Positions 1 through 9,180 of a DNA stretch of 54,694 nucleotides are shown here, one piece after another. A model generated the notes under the pieces. It did no database searches and was not told where the DNA came from. It was given only the letters and a program-made list of their open reading frames with translations. The translations under genes were made by a program, and so were the position numbers. Each line of letters starts with the position of its first letter. Within the stretch, counting starts at the first letter, position 1. Source of the stretch: Candidatus Campylobacter infans (GTDB lineage: Bacteria; Campylobacterota; Campylobacteria; Campylobacterales; Campylobacteraceae); assembly GCA_009827235.1 (NCBI GenBank), contig SPMW01000008.1, positions 1 to 54,694 of the forward strand, given 5' to 3'.

Positions 1-102
1 TTAAAATTTATTAAATTTTATAAAGCTATTTTAAATTAACAAGTTACATTAAAATTGTTAGCGATTTAAAATTTATAAGGTAAAAATTTAGCAAATTTTA
101 AT

Positions 103-1959
103 CTAATCTAAAAGGTTATTTGTGCTTTGTTGTGTGTTTTGAGTTGCGTTATGGCTAGGGTTTAAATAGCCGTTTTGGATTAAAATTTCAATGCTTGATT
201 TAAAAATCGGCAAGGCGCTTTTTGATGAAAAATAATAAGGATATGGTTTTAGCGGTTCGCGCACAAGCACGCCGATTGTGTAATTATGCCCTTCATCATC
301 ACTAGCAAAGCCAAAAAAACTTGCGTTGTAAAGTTTTTTGCTATATCCGCCTTGGGCTGCGATGTGCGCTGTGCCTGTTTTGCCACCTATATGAAGGCCC
401 GGGATATTTGCTGCTTGTGCTGTGCCTTGCGGGCTTTGGACGACTTTTTGGAGTATTTTTTTGAGTGTTTTGGCTGTGTTTGTGCTTAGTATGTTCGTTT
501 GTTCGGCGCTTTGGATTTGGTATTTTTTGCCATCTTTTTGTAAATGCGATGCGATGCGCGGGGTTAGCATTATGCCGTTATTATTGATGGTATTATAAGC
601 GTTTAAGACTTGCATAAATGTGGCTTGAATGCCATAGCCATAGCTTAGCGTGGCTTTATTGCTTTTGATGCGTAAATTGCGCAAGTTAGGTATTTTGCCG
701 ACTTGTTCATAGCTTAAATCCACGCCTGTTTTTTTAGCAAAACCAAAATCGCTAAGACCTGAGAGAATTGAAATATCATCTAGCCTAGAAATTAGCTCAA
801 CCATACCGATATTTGAGCTTTGAACTATAACATTTTCAGCACTTAAAAAGTCGTTTTTATGCGTATCTGTAACGGTGTGCGTGCCTATTTTGTATTTGCC
901 TCCGTGCGTGTTTATTATGTCGTGGGGATGGACTTTATTATTTTGCAATAAAAGCGCAAAAATTATAGGCTTAAATACTGAGCCGATTTCATAGGCGTAT
1001 TCGCTAGCGGTGGAGTTTAAGGCGCTATAATTTTGCTTGGTTATGGCATTTGGTGTGTAGCGCGCGCTTGAAACTAGGGCGATTATCTTACCGCTGTTTG
1101 CTTCCATTACAGCAATTACTACTTCTTTTGCCATTAAAAATTCGCGCCTTTCATCGGCTAATTTTTCTAATAATTTTTGTAATTTTAGTGGTATGTTTAA
1201 TACGACATCATAGCCATCAATGCGTGTTTTATCCCTTGAATCGCCCGATAAAATAACCGTGTTAGCAAGATCTCTTGGGCCTATTATTAGTTCATCTTGT
1301 GTGGCTGAGAGGTATTCTTCATAAACTTGTTCTATGCCTTTTACACCTTGAACTTTTGTGAAGGTGTCTTTATCGATTTTACGCACATAGCCAAGTGCCG
1401 GGGTTAGAGTATCTTTTGCTATATAAATGCGCCTTTCGCCACTTTCTTGAATGTTTAATCCTTGCGTGCTTACAGAGCCTGTTTTTGGGTCTTGATAAGG
1501 GATGAAAACATTTTTTTTGTTTAATTTTCGGGCTAATTCTTTTAAGTGCGCTGCGCTTTTTGAGGTGATTTGATATGAAAGAGTAACCACGCCGTTTTTT
1601 TGTAAAATTTTACGGACATTTTTAGGATCATCGCCGCTATAAAGTGAATACAAGCTAATAAAAAGTTCTTTTTTGTTTGGATCGATATTGCGTGTATTTA
1701 CCGTGGCTTTGTAGAGTTTTTGATTGTTTGCTATGCTAAATCCATCGGCTGTTATTATGCTACCACGAAGCGCAGAATCAAAATCCGAGCTTAAAAGCCG
1801 CGGTAAGTTTCTATCTAGCGTAACCCGGTAAAATAAAAAAACTAAAAATATAATAGTAAAAAATAAAATGCCCAAAAACAAAAGATAAACGCTATTTTGG
1901 CTTTTTGTAGTATCCATTTTTATAGATTTACCTTTTGTTAGGTTTTTTGTATTGCTCAC
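103..1959 (-). CDS. pbpB: Penicillin-binding protein 2/3 family, division transpeptidase (PbpB/FtsI-like)
   Basis: Septal peptidoglycan transpeptidase anchored in the inner membrane. One N-terminal membrane segment spans roughly residues 24-44, followed by a dimerisation region and a transpeptidase domain with all three penicillin-binding motifs: SVFK at 327-330 (nucleophile Ser327), SSN at 381-383 and KTGT at 527-530. The frame opens with a GTG at 1959, but an ATG at 1917 (before DTTKSQNS) has an AAAGG stretch upstream and may be the true start. It is the last gene of the flgB-flgC-fliE run, a Campylobacter arrangement. Length (618 aa, or 604 from the ATG) fits the family. Confidence 0.93.
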   Translation of the reverse strand: MSNTKNLTKGKSIKMDTTKSQNSVYLLFLGILFFTIIFLVFLFYRVTLDRNLPRLLSSDFDSALRGSIITADGFSIANNQKLYKATVNTRNIDPNKKELFISLYSLYSGDDPKNVRKILQKNGVVTLSYQITSKSAAHLKELARKLNKKNVFIPYQDPKTGSVSTQGLNIQESGERRIYIAKDTLTPALGYVRKIDKDTFTKVQGVKGIEQVYEEYLSATQDELIIGPRDLANTVILSGDSRDKTRIDGYDVVLNIPLKLQKLLEKLADERREFLMAKEVVIAVMEANSGKIIALVSSARYTPNAITKQNYSALNSTASEYAYEIGSVFKPIIFALLLQNNKVHPHDIINTHGGKYKIGTHTVTDTHKNDFLSAENVIVQSSNIGMVELISRLDDISILSGLSDFGFAKKTGVDLSYEQVGKIPNLRNLRIKSNKATLSYGYGIQATFMQVLNAYNTINNNGIMLTPRIASHLQKDGKKYQIQSAEQTNILSTNTAKTLKKILQKVVQSPQGTAQAANIPGLHIGGKTGTAHIAAQGGYSKKLYNASFFGFASDDEGHNYTIGVLVREPLKPYPYYFSSKSALPIFKSSIEILIQNGYLNPSHNATQNTQQSTNNLLD

Positions 1960-1965
1960 TTTAAA

Positions 1966-2292
1966 TTATAATTGCGTTCTAGCGATTTCTTTGTAAGAGC
2001 TTATGGCTTTGTTGCGAATTTCTAGCATTAGTTTCATACTGGTTTCTGCTTTGCCAATGGCGATTGCTGCTTGGTGTAAATCAGTGATTTGCCCTGTGGC
2101 AAGATCGGCTACTGCTTTATCTGCTGCTATTTGCGTGTCGTTTAATTCGCCGATAGCTTTTTTAAATACTTCGCCAAAATCTTTATCGCTATTTTCGATT
2201 TTTTGAGTTTGTTTGGTTTTAGCATTTTCACTAATGCTTGAAATTTGACTTGTTAGTTTTGAAATTTCCATATTTTGCCTTGTATTTTTCAT
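1966..2292 (-). CDS. fliE: Flagellar hook-basal body protein FliE
   Basis: Small structural protein joining the MS ring to the proximal rod. The C-terminal half carries the conserved FliE pattern (FGEVFKKAIGELNDTQ, then a helix ending in LEIRNKAISSYKEI). The N-terminal third is polar and variable, as usual. 108 aa is slightly long for the family. It lies 26 bases downstream of flgC and just upstream of pbpB on the same strand, so it is probably cotranscribed with flgB and flgC. Confidence 0.95.
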   Translation of the reverse strand: MKNTRQNMEISKLTSQISSISENAKTKQTQKIENSDKDFGEVFKKAIGELNDTQIAADKAVADLATGQITDLHQAAIAIGKAETSMKLMLEIRNKAISSYKEIARTQL

Positions 2293-2318
2293 AGAATTAT
2301 AACCAAATTTTATTAATA

Positions 2319-2921
2319 TTAACTTCTCATCATTTCAAGTGCTGATGTTGCAATATTTTTAGCACTTTGAAAGGCTGCGACATTTGCTTGATATGCTCTT
2401 GTTGCTTCTATCATATCTGCCATTTCTATTACTGGGTTTATGTTTGGCATCATAATGTAGCCTTTTTCATCGGCGTCTGGGTGATGTGGATCGTATTTCA
2501 TTATAAAATCACTATCATCGCGCACTACCTTATCTACTACAACGCCCATAATAGCTGGTTTTGGGAATTGTGGCGCGTCAGGATCATCTAAGGGATTTTC
2601 GTTTTCTAAATAATCATAATTAGCACCTTTTAGCACCTTCTGATTTAATGCTTTATTCATTTCATTATCTATTAGCGCATTCATATTTATGGCGTTTGCG
2701 TTATTGTTTAATTCATCGATGCCATTATTTTCTTTAAGTTTGGCGTTTAATTGCGCGCTAAAATCCACTGCCTTAAATATCACCTCGCGCCTACGATATG
2801 GCCCGCCCTCAGCTGTGCGCGTGGTGTTTGCGTTGGCTATATTTGAGCTAATTAAATTCATTCTAAATCGTTGCGCACTTAGTCCATAACCGCTAATGTC
2901 AAAATCGCTTAAAAATGCCAT
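2319..2921 (-). CDS. flgC: Flagellar proximal rod protein FlgC, with an internal insertion
   Basis: Proximal rod subunit secreted by the flagellar export apparatus. The N-terminus (FLSDFDISGYGLSAQRFRMN, then SSNIANANTTRT) and the C-terminus (NPVIEMADMIEATRAYQANV) are classic FlgC. At 200 aa it is about 35-40 residues longer than the C. jejuni protein as I recall it. The excess lies around residues 63-105, an Asn-rich stretch (NNNANAINMNALI) before the conserved ENPLDDPDAP segment. It sits between flgB and fliE on the same strand. Confidence 0.95.
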   Translation of the reverse strand: MAFLSDFDISGYGLSAQRFRMNLISSNIANANTTRTAEGGPYRRREVIFKAVDFSAQLNAKLKENNGIDELNNNANAINMNALIDNEMNKALNQKVLKGANYDYLENENPLDDPDAPQFPKPAIMGVVVDKVVRDDSDFIMKYDPHHPDADEKGYIMMPNINPVIEMADMIEATRAYQANVAAFQSAKNIATSALEMMRS

Positions 2922-2954
2922 AATTTATCCTTATTTAATTTAAAATTTTAAAAT

Positions 2955-3401
2955 TTACGAACTTCTACTGCTTGATTCAATCACGCTATTAAATATCCCG
3001 CCTAGCTTTTTGCTAGCAAGATCAAGCGCTTGTATCATTAGGGAGTTTTTAGATAATTCGCTAGTTTCTATATCTAAATCCACGGTGTTTGCATCGTTTC
3101 TTGCCATATGCCCATCGCGCAAAAATATAGTGGCGTTTTGTATGCTTGGAAACTCTATGGCGCCAAAATGCTTTGGATTTGTTTTGGCTAGTTCTAATTT
3201 TGGCTCTTTTGGGGCGTTTTGGCCGTAAATTTCATTTTTTTTGCTTACAAGAGCGGTTTGAAAATCCACATCTTTTGCGCGGTAAAATGGCGTGTCGATA
3301 TTTGCTATATTGCTAGCGATTAAATTTTGCCTTAAAACGCGTGCTTGCGTAGCTTCTACAACTAAGGCTTTTGATTTATTTGGGCTAAAACCTGCAAACA
3401 T
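2955..3401 (-). CDS. flgB: Flagellar proximal rod protein FlgB
   Basis: Proximal rod subunit. The N-terminal rod motif (LRQNLIASNIANIDTPFYRA, about residues 23-42) and a C-terminal helix (SLMIQALDLASKKLGG) fit FlgB, and 148 aa is close to the usual length. First of the three rod genes in the direction of transcription (flgB-flgC-fliE), followed by pbpB, as in C. jejuni. Confidence 0.95.
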   Translation of the reverse strand: MFAGFSPNKSKALVVEATQARVLRQNLIASNIANIDTPFYRAKDVDFQTALVSKKNEIYGQNAPKEPKLELAKTNPKHFGAIEFPSIQNATIFLRDGHMARNDANTVDLDIETSELSKNSLMIQALDLASKKLGGIFNSVIESSSRSS

Positions 3402-3436
3402 TTTAATCCTTTATTTTTGGCTTTTTAAAGCAAATT

Positions 3437-4051
3437 TTATTCCATATTATTTTTAAAATTTTCTATATCTTTTGCGATGATATCTGTGCTAACTTCGCCT
3501 AAATAATACAAAGCCTTTTTGCCGCCACGCTCGCCTAAATTATCGCTTAGCATTTGATAAACGCCATCTTTTAATACCACTTTAAATGGAATTTCAAGGG
3601 CGTTTTTATATTCTATATCGCGCAAGATTTGTGCGATTATATCGGCGTTTTGGCTTGAATTAGATATGAAATAATAAGCGTTATATTTTTTTGCGAAATT
3701 TTCTATTATTGCTTCATCGCTGATTTTTTCAAAATGAATCAAACCAATAATCATAAACTTATCTTGGTTTTTTAGCTGATAATCCATTAAATGCGGTGCT
3801 TCTTTTTTACACGGCGCACAATATGTGCCAAAAATGTCAAACATTATGATTTTATCGCTATTTGCTAGTTTAAAGCCCCTTGGCGTTCTAATTAATTTAA
3901 TGCTTGCTTGGCTAATGCTTTTTAGCTCTATAATTTCATTTTCCTTAAAAACTCTTTGTGGCGATGAATGTAGCGTGCTTTGCTCGCTATTTTCACAAGC
4001 TAAAAAAAATGTAAAAATTCCTAAAAATATCAATGATTTTAAAATTTTCAT
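3437..4051 (-). CDS. TlpA-family thioredoxin-like lipoprotein
   Basis: Predicted periplasmic thiol-disulfide protein. It has a lipoprotein signal (FFLAC, acylated Cys19), then a thioredoxin fold with the active-site pair Cys78-Ala-Pro-Cys81 in the context FGTYCAPCKKEAP. 204 aa fits the TlpA/ResA class. It follows smpB by 9 bases on the same strand; a periplasmic thioredoxin occupies this place beside smpB in C. jejuni as well. The substrate is unknown; cytochrome c maturation and general thiol reduction are both possible. Confidence 0.85.
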   Translation of the reverse strand: MKILKSLIFLGIFTFFLACENSEQSTLHSSPQRVFKENEIIELKSISQASIKLIRTPRGFKLANSDKIIMFDIFGTYCAPCKKEAPHLMDYQLKNQDKFMIIGLIHFEKISDEAIIENFAKKYNAYYFISNSSQNADIIAQILRDIEYKNALEIPFKVVLKDGVYQMLSDNLGERGGKKALYYLGEVSTDIIAKDIENFKNNME

Positions 4052-4060
4052 TTTTATCCT

Positions 4061-4519
4061 TTATTTGTGTTTGGCTTCGCTTAGGGCGCGTTTTGCGTCT
4101 AGGTCGGCTTGTTTTTTCTTTAAGGTTTCGCGCTTGTCGTGCAGGTTTTTGCCTTTGGCAAGGGCGATTTTAGCTTTTAGGCGATTTTTTGAGTTTAAAT
4201 ATAAGCTAAGAACGACAAGCGTGTAGCCATCTGTGCTTACTGCGCCTAAGAGTTTATCAATTTCTTTGCGGTGCATTAAAAGCTTGCGCGGGGCTTTTTC
4301 ATCAGGCCTAAAATGCGCGTTTGTCGTGCCTAGATAGCTGATGTGCGCGCCTAGTAAAAATAATTCACCTTTGATTATGCGCACAAAACTATCTTTTAAA
4401 TTACCCCTGCCTGCGCGCAGACTTTTTATCTCGCTACCTTTTAAAACCACACCCGCTTCGTAATCTTTAATGATTGTAAAATCGTGGTATGCTTTTTTAT
4501 TTTGTATTAAAATTTTCAT
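4061..4519 (-). CDS. smpB: SsrA (tmRNA)-binding protein SmpB
   Basis: Brings tmRNA to stalled ribosomes for trans-translation. Hallmarks are the N-terminal KKAYHDF, the core [22 protein letters not shown] segment (about residues 24-45) and a basic C-terminal tail ([15 protein letters not shown]). 152 aa is the normal length. The start codon overlaps the ispE stop by four bases, indicating translational coupling. Confidence 0.97.
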   Translation of the reverse strand: MKILIQNKKAYHDFTIIKDYEAGVVLKGSEIKSLRAGRGNLKDSFVRIIKGELFLLGAHISYLGTTNAHFRPDEKAPRKLLMHRKEIDKLLGAVSTDGYTLVVLSLYLNSKNRLKAKIALAKGKNLHDKRETLKKKQADLDAKRALSEAKHK

Positions 4520-5313
4520 TGTTTATCTTTTAGTTTAAACTTTGCTGAGCCTGAGCCACTTAAAAACTCATCATCGCTGATTTGTAAGCTAGGATATAAT
4601 GTAAGCGCTGGTGCTAAGAGGTCGTTTAGCTCGTAGTTTTGGTAATTATTTAAAATTTGCGTGCTTGTTTTGGTGCTTAAAAATTTAGCCAAATTTATAT
4701 CTTTGTGAAAATTATTTGCATCATAGGCCATATAAACTTTTGGCGTAGAGCAAAAAACAGAGCTTAAAAGTAGCTCTAAGCTTGGAATTTCATCATCAAA
4801 GGCATTTAAAATTTCGCCAAAACCACTTACATTTGCGCTTTGTAAAGAGCTGGTAAAAAAGCTCACATCAGCACCGATCGTGGCTGAAATTTTTAATAAT
4901 TCATCACTTTTTAAGTTTAGGTTTAGCTCTTTATTTATTAGCGTTAAAAATGCGCTAGCATCGCTGCTTGCGCCACCAAGACCAGCACCGCTTGGGATAT
5001 TTTTTATTAAATAAATTTGCTTGCTTTTAAAAAATTCATCTAATTTTTGCCTAAAACCAGCCTTACACAGCTTTTCATAAGCTTTAAAAATTAAATTATC
5101 TGCGATTTGATTATCATAAATCAAGCCATTTTCATCTAATTTATCAATGATAAAAAGTTCATCATAAAGCCTAGCAAAACGCACAAAACGCGAGCTTAGA
5201 GCGTGATAGCCTTTATAAGAGCCAGATTTTATAATATCAGTTATTTTTAAAAAAATATTTATTTTAGCCGGAGCTTGTATTTTAGCGATTATGTGCGGGT
5301 TAATTTTATTCAT
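4516..5313 (-). CDS. ispE: 4-diphosphocytidyl-2-C-methyl-D-erythritol kinase
   Basis: GHMP kinase of the non-mevalonate isoprenoid pathway; phosphorylates CDP-methylerythritol with ATP in the cytoplasm. The N-terminal [14 protein letters not shown] and the glycine-rich ATP loop [15 protein letters not shown] (about residues 106-120) identify it, together with a late [10 protein letters not shown]. 265 aa fits. It sits between csrA (4 bases upstream) and smpB (4-base overlap), the order found in C. jejuni. Confidence 0.95.
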   Translation of the reverse strand: MNKINPHIIAKIQAPAKINIFLKITDIIKSGSYKGYHALSSRFVRFARLYDELFIIDKLDENGLIYDNQIADNLIFKAYEKLCKAGFRQKLDEFFKSKQIYLIKNIPSGAGLGGASSDASAFLTLINKELNLNLKSDELLKISATIGADVSFFTSSLQSANVSGFGEILNAFDDEIPSLELLLSSVFCSTPKVYMAYDANNFHKDINLAKFLSTKTSTQILNNYQNYELNDLLAPALTLYPSLQISDDEFLSGSGSAKFKLKDKQ

Positions 5314-5317
5314 TTTG

Positions 5318-5728
5318 CTAGCTTAGTAGGTATTTTTTTAGCCGAAAAAGACTTATAAATTTTTCTAAAATACTTAAATTTTCATTTTTATTTGTCAGGG
5401 CGGCTTGTTCGTTTTGTTTGGTTATTTCGTTTGTAAGGTTTATGCGAAGGTTTTGGCTGTGTTTTTTGGGCATTTTTAGCGTCATAATGGCAGAGTTGCT
5501 AAGATTAAAATTTGTGTTTTGGCAATTTAATTTTAGTGTGGATATGGCATTTGTTTGTTCGTGGTTTTTGGATTTGGCAAGATTGTTGTCGAAATCAAAG
5601 CGTTGGATTTTAAAATTTGGCGCATCGATGCCGAATTTTACGCTATTGTTATTGATTTTTACCACGCTAATTTTGATGTTGTCGCCAATTTTTATGCCTT
5701 GATTAATCTTGCGCACAATCCACAACAT
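5318..5728 (-). CDS. csrA: CsrA-like RNA-binding regulator with a long C-terminal extension
   Basis: Homolog of the post-transcriptional regulator CsrA, which binds GGA-containing mRNA leaders and in Campylobacter is antagonised by the flagellar protein FliW. Residues 1-45 match the CsrA core: VRK at 5-7, IKIGDNIKISVVKI, then FGIDAPNFKIQRFD, where the usual VHREE element is degenerate but keeps Arg43. Typical CsrA is 60-76 aa; this one is 136 aa with about 90 extra polar, Asn/Lys-rich residues ending in a hydrophobic/basic stretch. The ATG lies inside the end of truB (26-base overlap) with AGGATA as ribosome binding site. The position between truB and ispE supports orthology. Confidence 0.82.
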   Translation of the reverse strand: MLWIVRKINQGIKIGDNIKISVVKINNNSVKFGIDAPNFKIQRFDFDNNLAKSKNHEQTNAISTLKLNCQNTNFNLSNSAIMTLKMPKKHSQNLRINLTNEITKQNEQAALTNKNENLSILEKFISLFRLKKYLLS

Positions 5729-6542
5729 TGCTTATCCTATTTAATTTATATTTAACTTCGCCATTAAAAATTTCAATTATACTAAAAAAATCATCAAATG
5801 CTATGAGATAAAGCCCATTTTTTTGCTCTTTGAAATTTTGAATTTTTAGCTTTTTGCCAAGGGCTATGTCGCTTTCATCGCCCAAGTATTCGTTTTTATT
5901 AAGCTTTAAAAAATCTAGCGGATTGAGTGCTTTTTCATTTTCATAAAAAAAATCTCCCTCGCTAATGCGTTTTAATGCGCTAAGCGTGGCATCGCAATTT
6001 AATTTTTTAGCCAGCAGCTCGGCCCAAGATCTTGCGTATCCGCCATGGCTTAATTTTAAGCTAATTGTTAAAAATGGATGAGAATAATTTAAAATTTGGG
6101 CGCTAAATACTTGCATTTTTTGAGTTTTTAGCTCAAAATCTATGCCCTTTCTAGCTAAATCATATGCGCGCGCGCCATTTATGTGCTTTGCGCTGTATTT
6201 TGGGGGAGTAAATTCTATTTCGCCTATTAATTGATTAGTAAAATTTTGTAAATCTTTAAGCAAAAATGGCTCTAAAATACTGATTTTTTCGATATTTTCA
6301 TTATCCAAGCTAGCACTTTTTGCCCCTAGCCAAATCGTAGCTTCATAGCATTTTGGGGCTTGGTTTATGTAGTTGAATAATTTTGTATAAGCCCCAAAAG
6401 CGATGATTAAACAACCGCTCGCAAAAGGATCTAGCGTGCCTGAAAAGCCCGCATTTTTTACTTTGTATTTTTTCTTTAATTGCCCTAAAAATCGGTTTGA
6501 GCTGATGTTTATGGGTTTATTTGCGACAAAAAGTCTATTCAT
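5703..6542 (-). CDS. truB: tRNA pseudouridine(55) synthase TruB
   Basis: Converts U55 of the tRNA T-loop to pseudouridine. The N-terminal NKPINISSNRFL and the catalytic loop GFSGTLDPFASGCL, with nucleophile Asp38, are diagnostic; a later SHGGYARSWAELLAKKL matches the conserved substrate-binding segment. 279 aa is at the short end for TruB, as expected when no C-terminal PUA domain is present. The 3' end overlaps the csrA start. Confidence 0.95.
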   Translation of the reverse strand: MNRLFVANKPINISSNRFLGQLKKKYKVKNAGFSGTLDPFASGCLIIAFGAYTKLFNYINQAPKCYEATIWLGAKSASLDNENIEKISILEPFLLKDLQNFTNQLIGEIEFTPPKYSAKHINGARAYDLARKGIDFELKTQKMQVFSAQILNYSHPFLTISLKLSHGGYARSWAELLAKKLNCDATLSALKRISEGDFFYENEKALNPLDFLKLNKNEYLGDESDIALGKKLKIQNFKEQKNGLYLIAFDDFFSIIEIFNGEVKYKLNRISNVVDCAQD

Positions 6543-6682
6543 TATTTACTCATTATTAAATTTTAATTAAAATTTATTGCTTGGCTTAAAGGTGCGCTAA
6601 AATAAATATTTAAAAGCCGTAAATTTTAATAAAAAGAAATTGATAAATTTTGCTGATTTTAAGGCTGTGGCGTGCTGAAATT

Positions 6683-8728
6683 TTAAACTTTTTGCACATA
6701 TCCGCTCATAATTTCTTTGATATTGCCGCCAAAATTGATTTTAAGTTTAAAATCGCTTTTTATTTGCGTTACTTCAAGCACTCTGCCGATGCCAAAAATT
6801 TTGTGGGTTACTAAATCTCCGCGCTTAAATTCCTTCGTGCTTTCAAGCATTAATTTTCCATCGCTTAGCCCAGATTCAGCCAAAAAGCGCGATTTTTCGG
6901 TGCGCAAGGCTTTGCCTCTAAGAAGTCTGCTATTTGTAAAGCTTAGATTTAAATCGCTTTTTGCCCTTGTGATGGCTACATAAGCAAGGCGGCGCTCTTC
7001 TTCTATATCGGTTTCATCGCCTGTAAGCGGGAAAATGCCCTCTTCAAGCCCAATTATAAACAAATGCTCAAACTCCAAGCCCTTGCTAGCATGCACGCTC
7101 ATTAACGATATAGCTTCATTTGTGATATTATCTTGATCGCTTGTAAGGGCGATATCGTTTAAAAAATCCTCTAAACTAAAATTTTGATTTTCTTGTATTT
7201 TTTCTAACAACGAGCCATAAAATTCGTCTATATTTGAGCTTCTATCATTGCCATCTGGCATATTTTGGTAGTATTCTTTAAGGTTGATTTTATCTTGTAG
7301 CTCTTGTATTAGCTCGCAAGGTTCTAATTTACAAAGCGTTTGTATATCGCTTACAAACTCGCTTAATGCGCTAAAAACTTTCTTGCCTAAGAGATTTTCA
7401 TCCATTAAGCTTAGAGCATCATATAAGCTTAATTTGCGCTCATAAGCGAATTTTTGTAGCTTAGCAAGCCCAACGGCTCCAAGACCTCGTTTTGGTTTAT
7501 TTATAATCCGCTCTAAGCTAAAATCATCGCGCGGGTTTAGGATTAGCCTTAAATAGCTAATTATATCCTTAACCTCAGCCCTTTCATAAAATTTCATTCC
7601 GCCAACGATTTTATATGGTATCCCAAAGCTAAGCAAACCCTCTTCAAGCGCACGCGAGAGAGCATTTATGCGGTAAAGCACGGCGATCTCTCCGGCATTT
7701 TTGCCCATTTTTAATAACTCGCTGATTTTTTTAGCTACATTTACGGCTTCGGTTTTTTCATCTTTACATTCTATTATTTGTATATCTTGGTTTTGGCTTT
7801 TTGTGCTAATTAGCCTTTTGCCTAGGCGGTTTCTGTTGTGATCTATTAACTCATTTGCAGCGCATAAAATATTTGCGTTGGATCTGTAATTTTCTTCAAG
7901 TTTTACTATTTTTACATTTTTAAATTGCTCTTTAAAATCTAAAATATTTTCGATTTTTGCTCCACGCCAGCCGTAAATGCTTTGGTCATCATCACCAACT
8001 ACTACTAAATTTTCGTGTATCAAGCAAAGCTTGCGAAGTAGCTTGTATTGAAGTTCGTTTGTGTCTTGGTATTCATCTACCATTATGTATTGGTAGCGTT
8101 TTGAAATTTGCTCACAAAGATCTTTGTTTTGTTCTAAAATTTTGTAAGTTAATGCTAGCAAATCATCAAAATCTACTAAATTATTTGCATTTAGCATATC
8201 CTCGTAAGCCTTATAGGCCTTAGCGATTTTTTCATAATCTGCTTTTGAGCCTATTAAGCCTGGATTTACTGAGCTTTGTAAAACCTGCTCAGGGCTTAAA
8301 AGCATATTTTTATAGCGTGAAATTTCATTTGCTATGATGGCTGATTGCACGCTAGATTCTAAATCTTTAATGATTTTTCTTTTATCATCGGTGTCGATTA
8401 TTACAAAATTATTTGCTCTGCCTAATTCGCTCATGTAAAGCTTTAAAAATAATAAGCCAAACTTATGAAAGGTGCAAAGCAAGGGATAATTTTGTGATGG
8501 GCCTATTAAATTTAGGGCTTTTGCGCGCATTTGCATTGCGGCTTTGTTTGTAAAGGTTAGAGTTAGTGTGCTTAGCGGATCTATGCCAATCTCACTTATT
8601 AAATACGCTAGGCGCGTGGTTATTGTGGTTGTTTTGCCACTACCTGCACCAGCTAGTATTAGCATAGGACCATCAATGTGAGTAGCGGCTTGTTTTTGGG
8701 CGTTATTTAGGCTATCAAGGATATTCAT
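6683..8728 (-). CDS. UvrD/Rep/PcrA-family superfamily 1 DNA helicase
   Basis: 3'-5' ATP-dependent DNA helicase. The Q-motif (LNNAQKQA) is followed by Walker A AGAGSGKT (residues 26-33), motif II DEYQD (218-222), motif III GDDDQSIYGWRGA, motif IV LEENYRSN and motif VI VAITRAK. The last 60 residues contain HKIFGIGRVLEV, typical of the PcrA/UvrD tail that contacts RNA polymerase. 681 aa fits. It precedes truB on the same strand, as the helicase gene does in C. jejuni. UvrD, PcrA and Rep cannot be separated safely, so no symbol is given. Confidence 0.95.
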   Translation of the reverse strand: MNILDSLNNAQKQAATHIDGPMLILAGAGSGKTTTITTRLAYLISEIGIDPLSTLTLTFTNKAAMQMRAKALNLIGPSQNYPLLCTFHKFGLLFLKLYMSELGRANNFVIIDTDDKRKIIKDLESSVQSAIIANEISRYKNMLLSPEQVLQSSVNPGLIGSKADYEKIAKAYKAYEDMLNANNLVDFDDLLALTYKILEQNKDLCEQISKRYQYIMVDEYQDTNELQYKLLRKLCLIHENLVVVGDDDQSIYGWRGAKIENILDFKEQFKNVKIVKLEENYRSNANILCAANELIDHNRNRLGKRLISTKSQNQDIQIIECKDEKTEAVNVAKKISELLKMGKNAGEIAVLYRINALSRALEEGLLSFGIPYKIVGGMKFYERAEVKDIISYLRLILNPRDDFSLERIINKPKRGLGAVGLAKLQKFAYERKLSLYDALSLMDENLLGKKVFSALSEFVSDIQTLCKLEPCELIQELQDKINLKEYYQNMPDGNDRSSNIDEFYGSLLEKIQENQNFSLEDFLNDIALTSDQDNITNEAISLMSVHASKGLEFEHLFIIGLEEGIFPLTGDETDIEEERRLAYVAITRAKSDLNLSFTNSRLLRGKALRTEKSRFLAESGLSDGKLMLESTKEFKRGDLVTHKIFGIGRVLEVTQIKSDFKLKINFGGNIKEIMSGYVQKV

Positions 8729-8802
8729 TTTGTAATCTTTATGTGAAAAATAGGCTAAATTATAGCTTAAAAAGCTTACATAAAGCTTGGTGTTTTTGGA
8801 AT

Positions 8803-9180
8803 TTAAGTGATATTTGCCAAAAGTTGCTTGGTTTTTTCATTCATTTTGCTTGGTTTATCGTGGCTTAAATGCGCTATATTAATATCTGCGCTAAATAACA
8901 ATTCATTTTCGCGCCAAATTTCTTGGTGTAAAAGTGCGCTTGCATTTTTGAGTTCTACACATTTGGTTTTAATATCTAAAATATCGCCTAGTTTTGCGCT
9001 TTTAATAAATTTTGCCTTAATATCCCTAACAACAAAGCAAAATCCATCATTAAAGGGCTGAGAGTTTAGCGCGCTAAATACATACTCGCTTCTAGCGCGC
9101 TCGCAAAATTTTAAATAATTTGAATGATAAACTATCCCGCCAGCATCGGTATCATCATAATAAACGCGCATTTTCATCAT
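8803..9180 (-). CDS. YbgC-type acyl-CoA thioesterase (hot-dog fold)
   Basis: Small 4-hydroxybenzoyl-CoA thioesterase-type enzyme. Residues 7-35 carry the family signature (YYDDTDAGGIVYHSNYLKF), with the catalytic Asp in DTDAGG, followed by ERARSE. 125 aa matches YbgC. The ATG overlaps the stop of the upstream membrane gene (ATGA), so the two are translationally coupled. YbgC proteins often accompany tol-pal genes; none is nearby here. Substrate not determinable. Confidence 0.88.
   Translation of the reverse strand: MMKMRVYYDDTDAGGIVYHSNYLKFCERARSEYVFSALNSQPFNDGFCFVVRDIKAKFIKSAKLGDILDIKTKCVELKNASALLHQEIWRENELLFSADINIAHLSHDKPSKMNEKTKQLLANIT

Noticed and set aside
286..489. Open frame on the plus strand inside pbpB
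   Set aside because: Lies entirely opposite the penicillin-binding protein coding region, with no ribosome binding site and low-complexity Cys/Ala-rich translation; an antisense shadow.
5418..5755. Hydrophobic plus-strand frames opposite csrA/truB that resemble membrane proteins
   Set aside because: The hydrophobicity comes from reading Asn/Lys-rich csrA codons backwards; no start signals, and csrA/truB account for the region.
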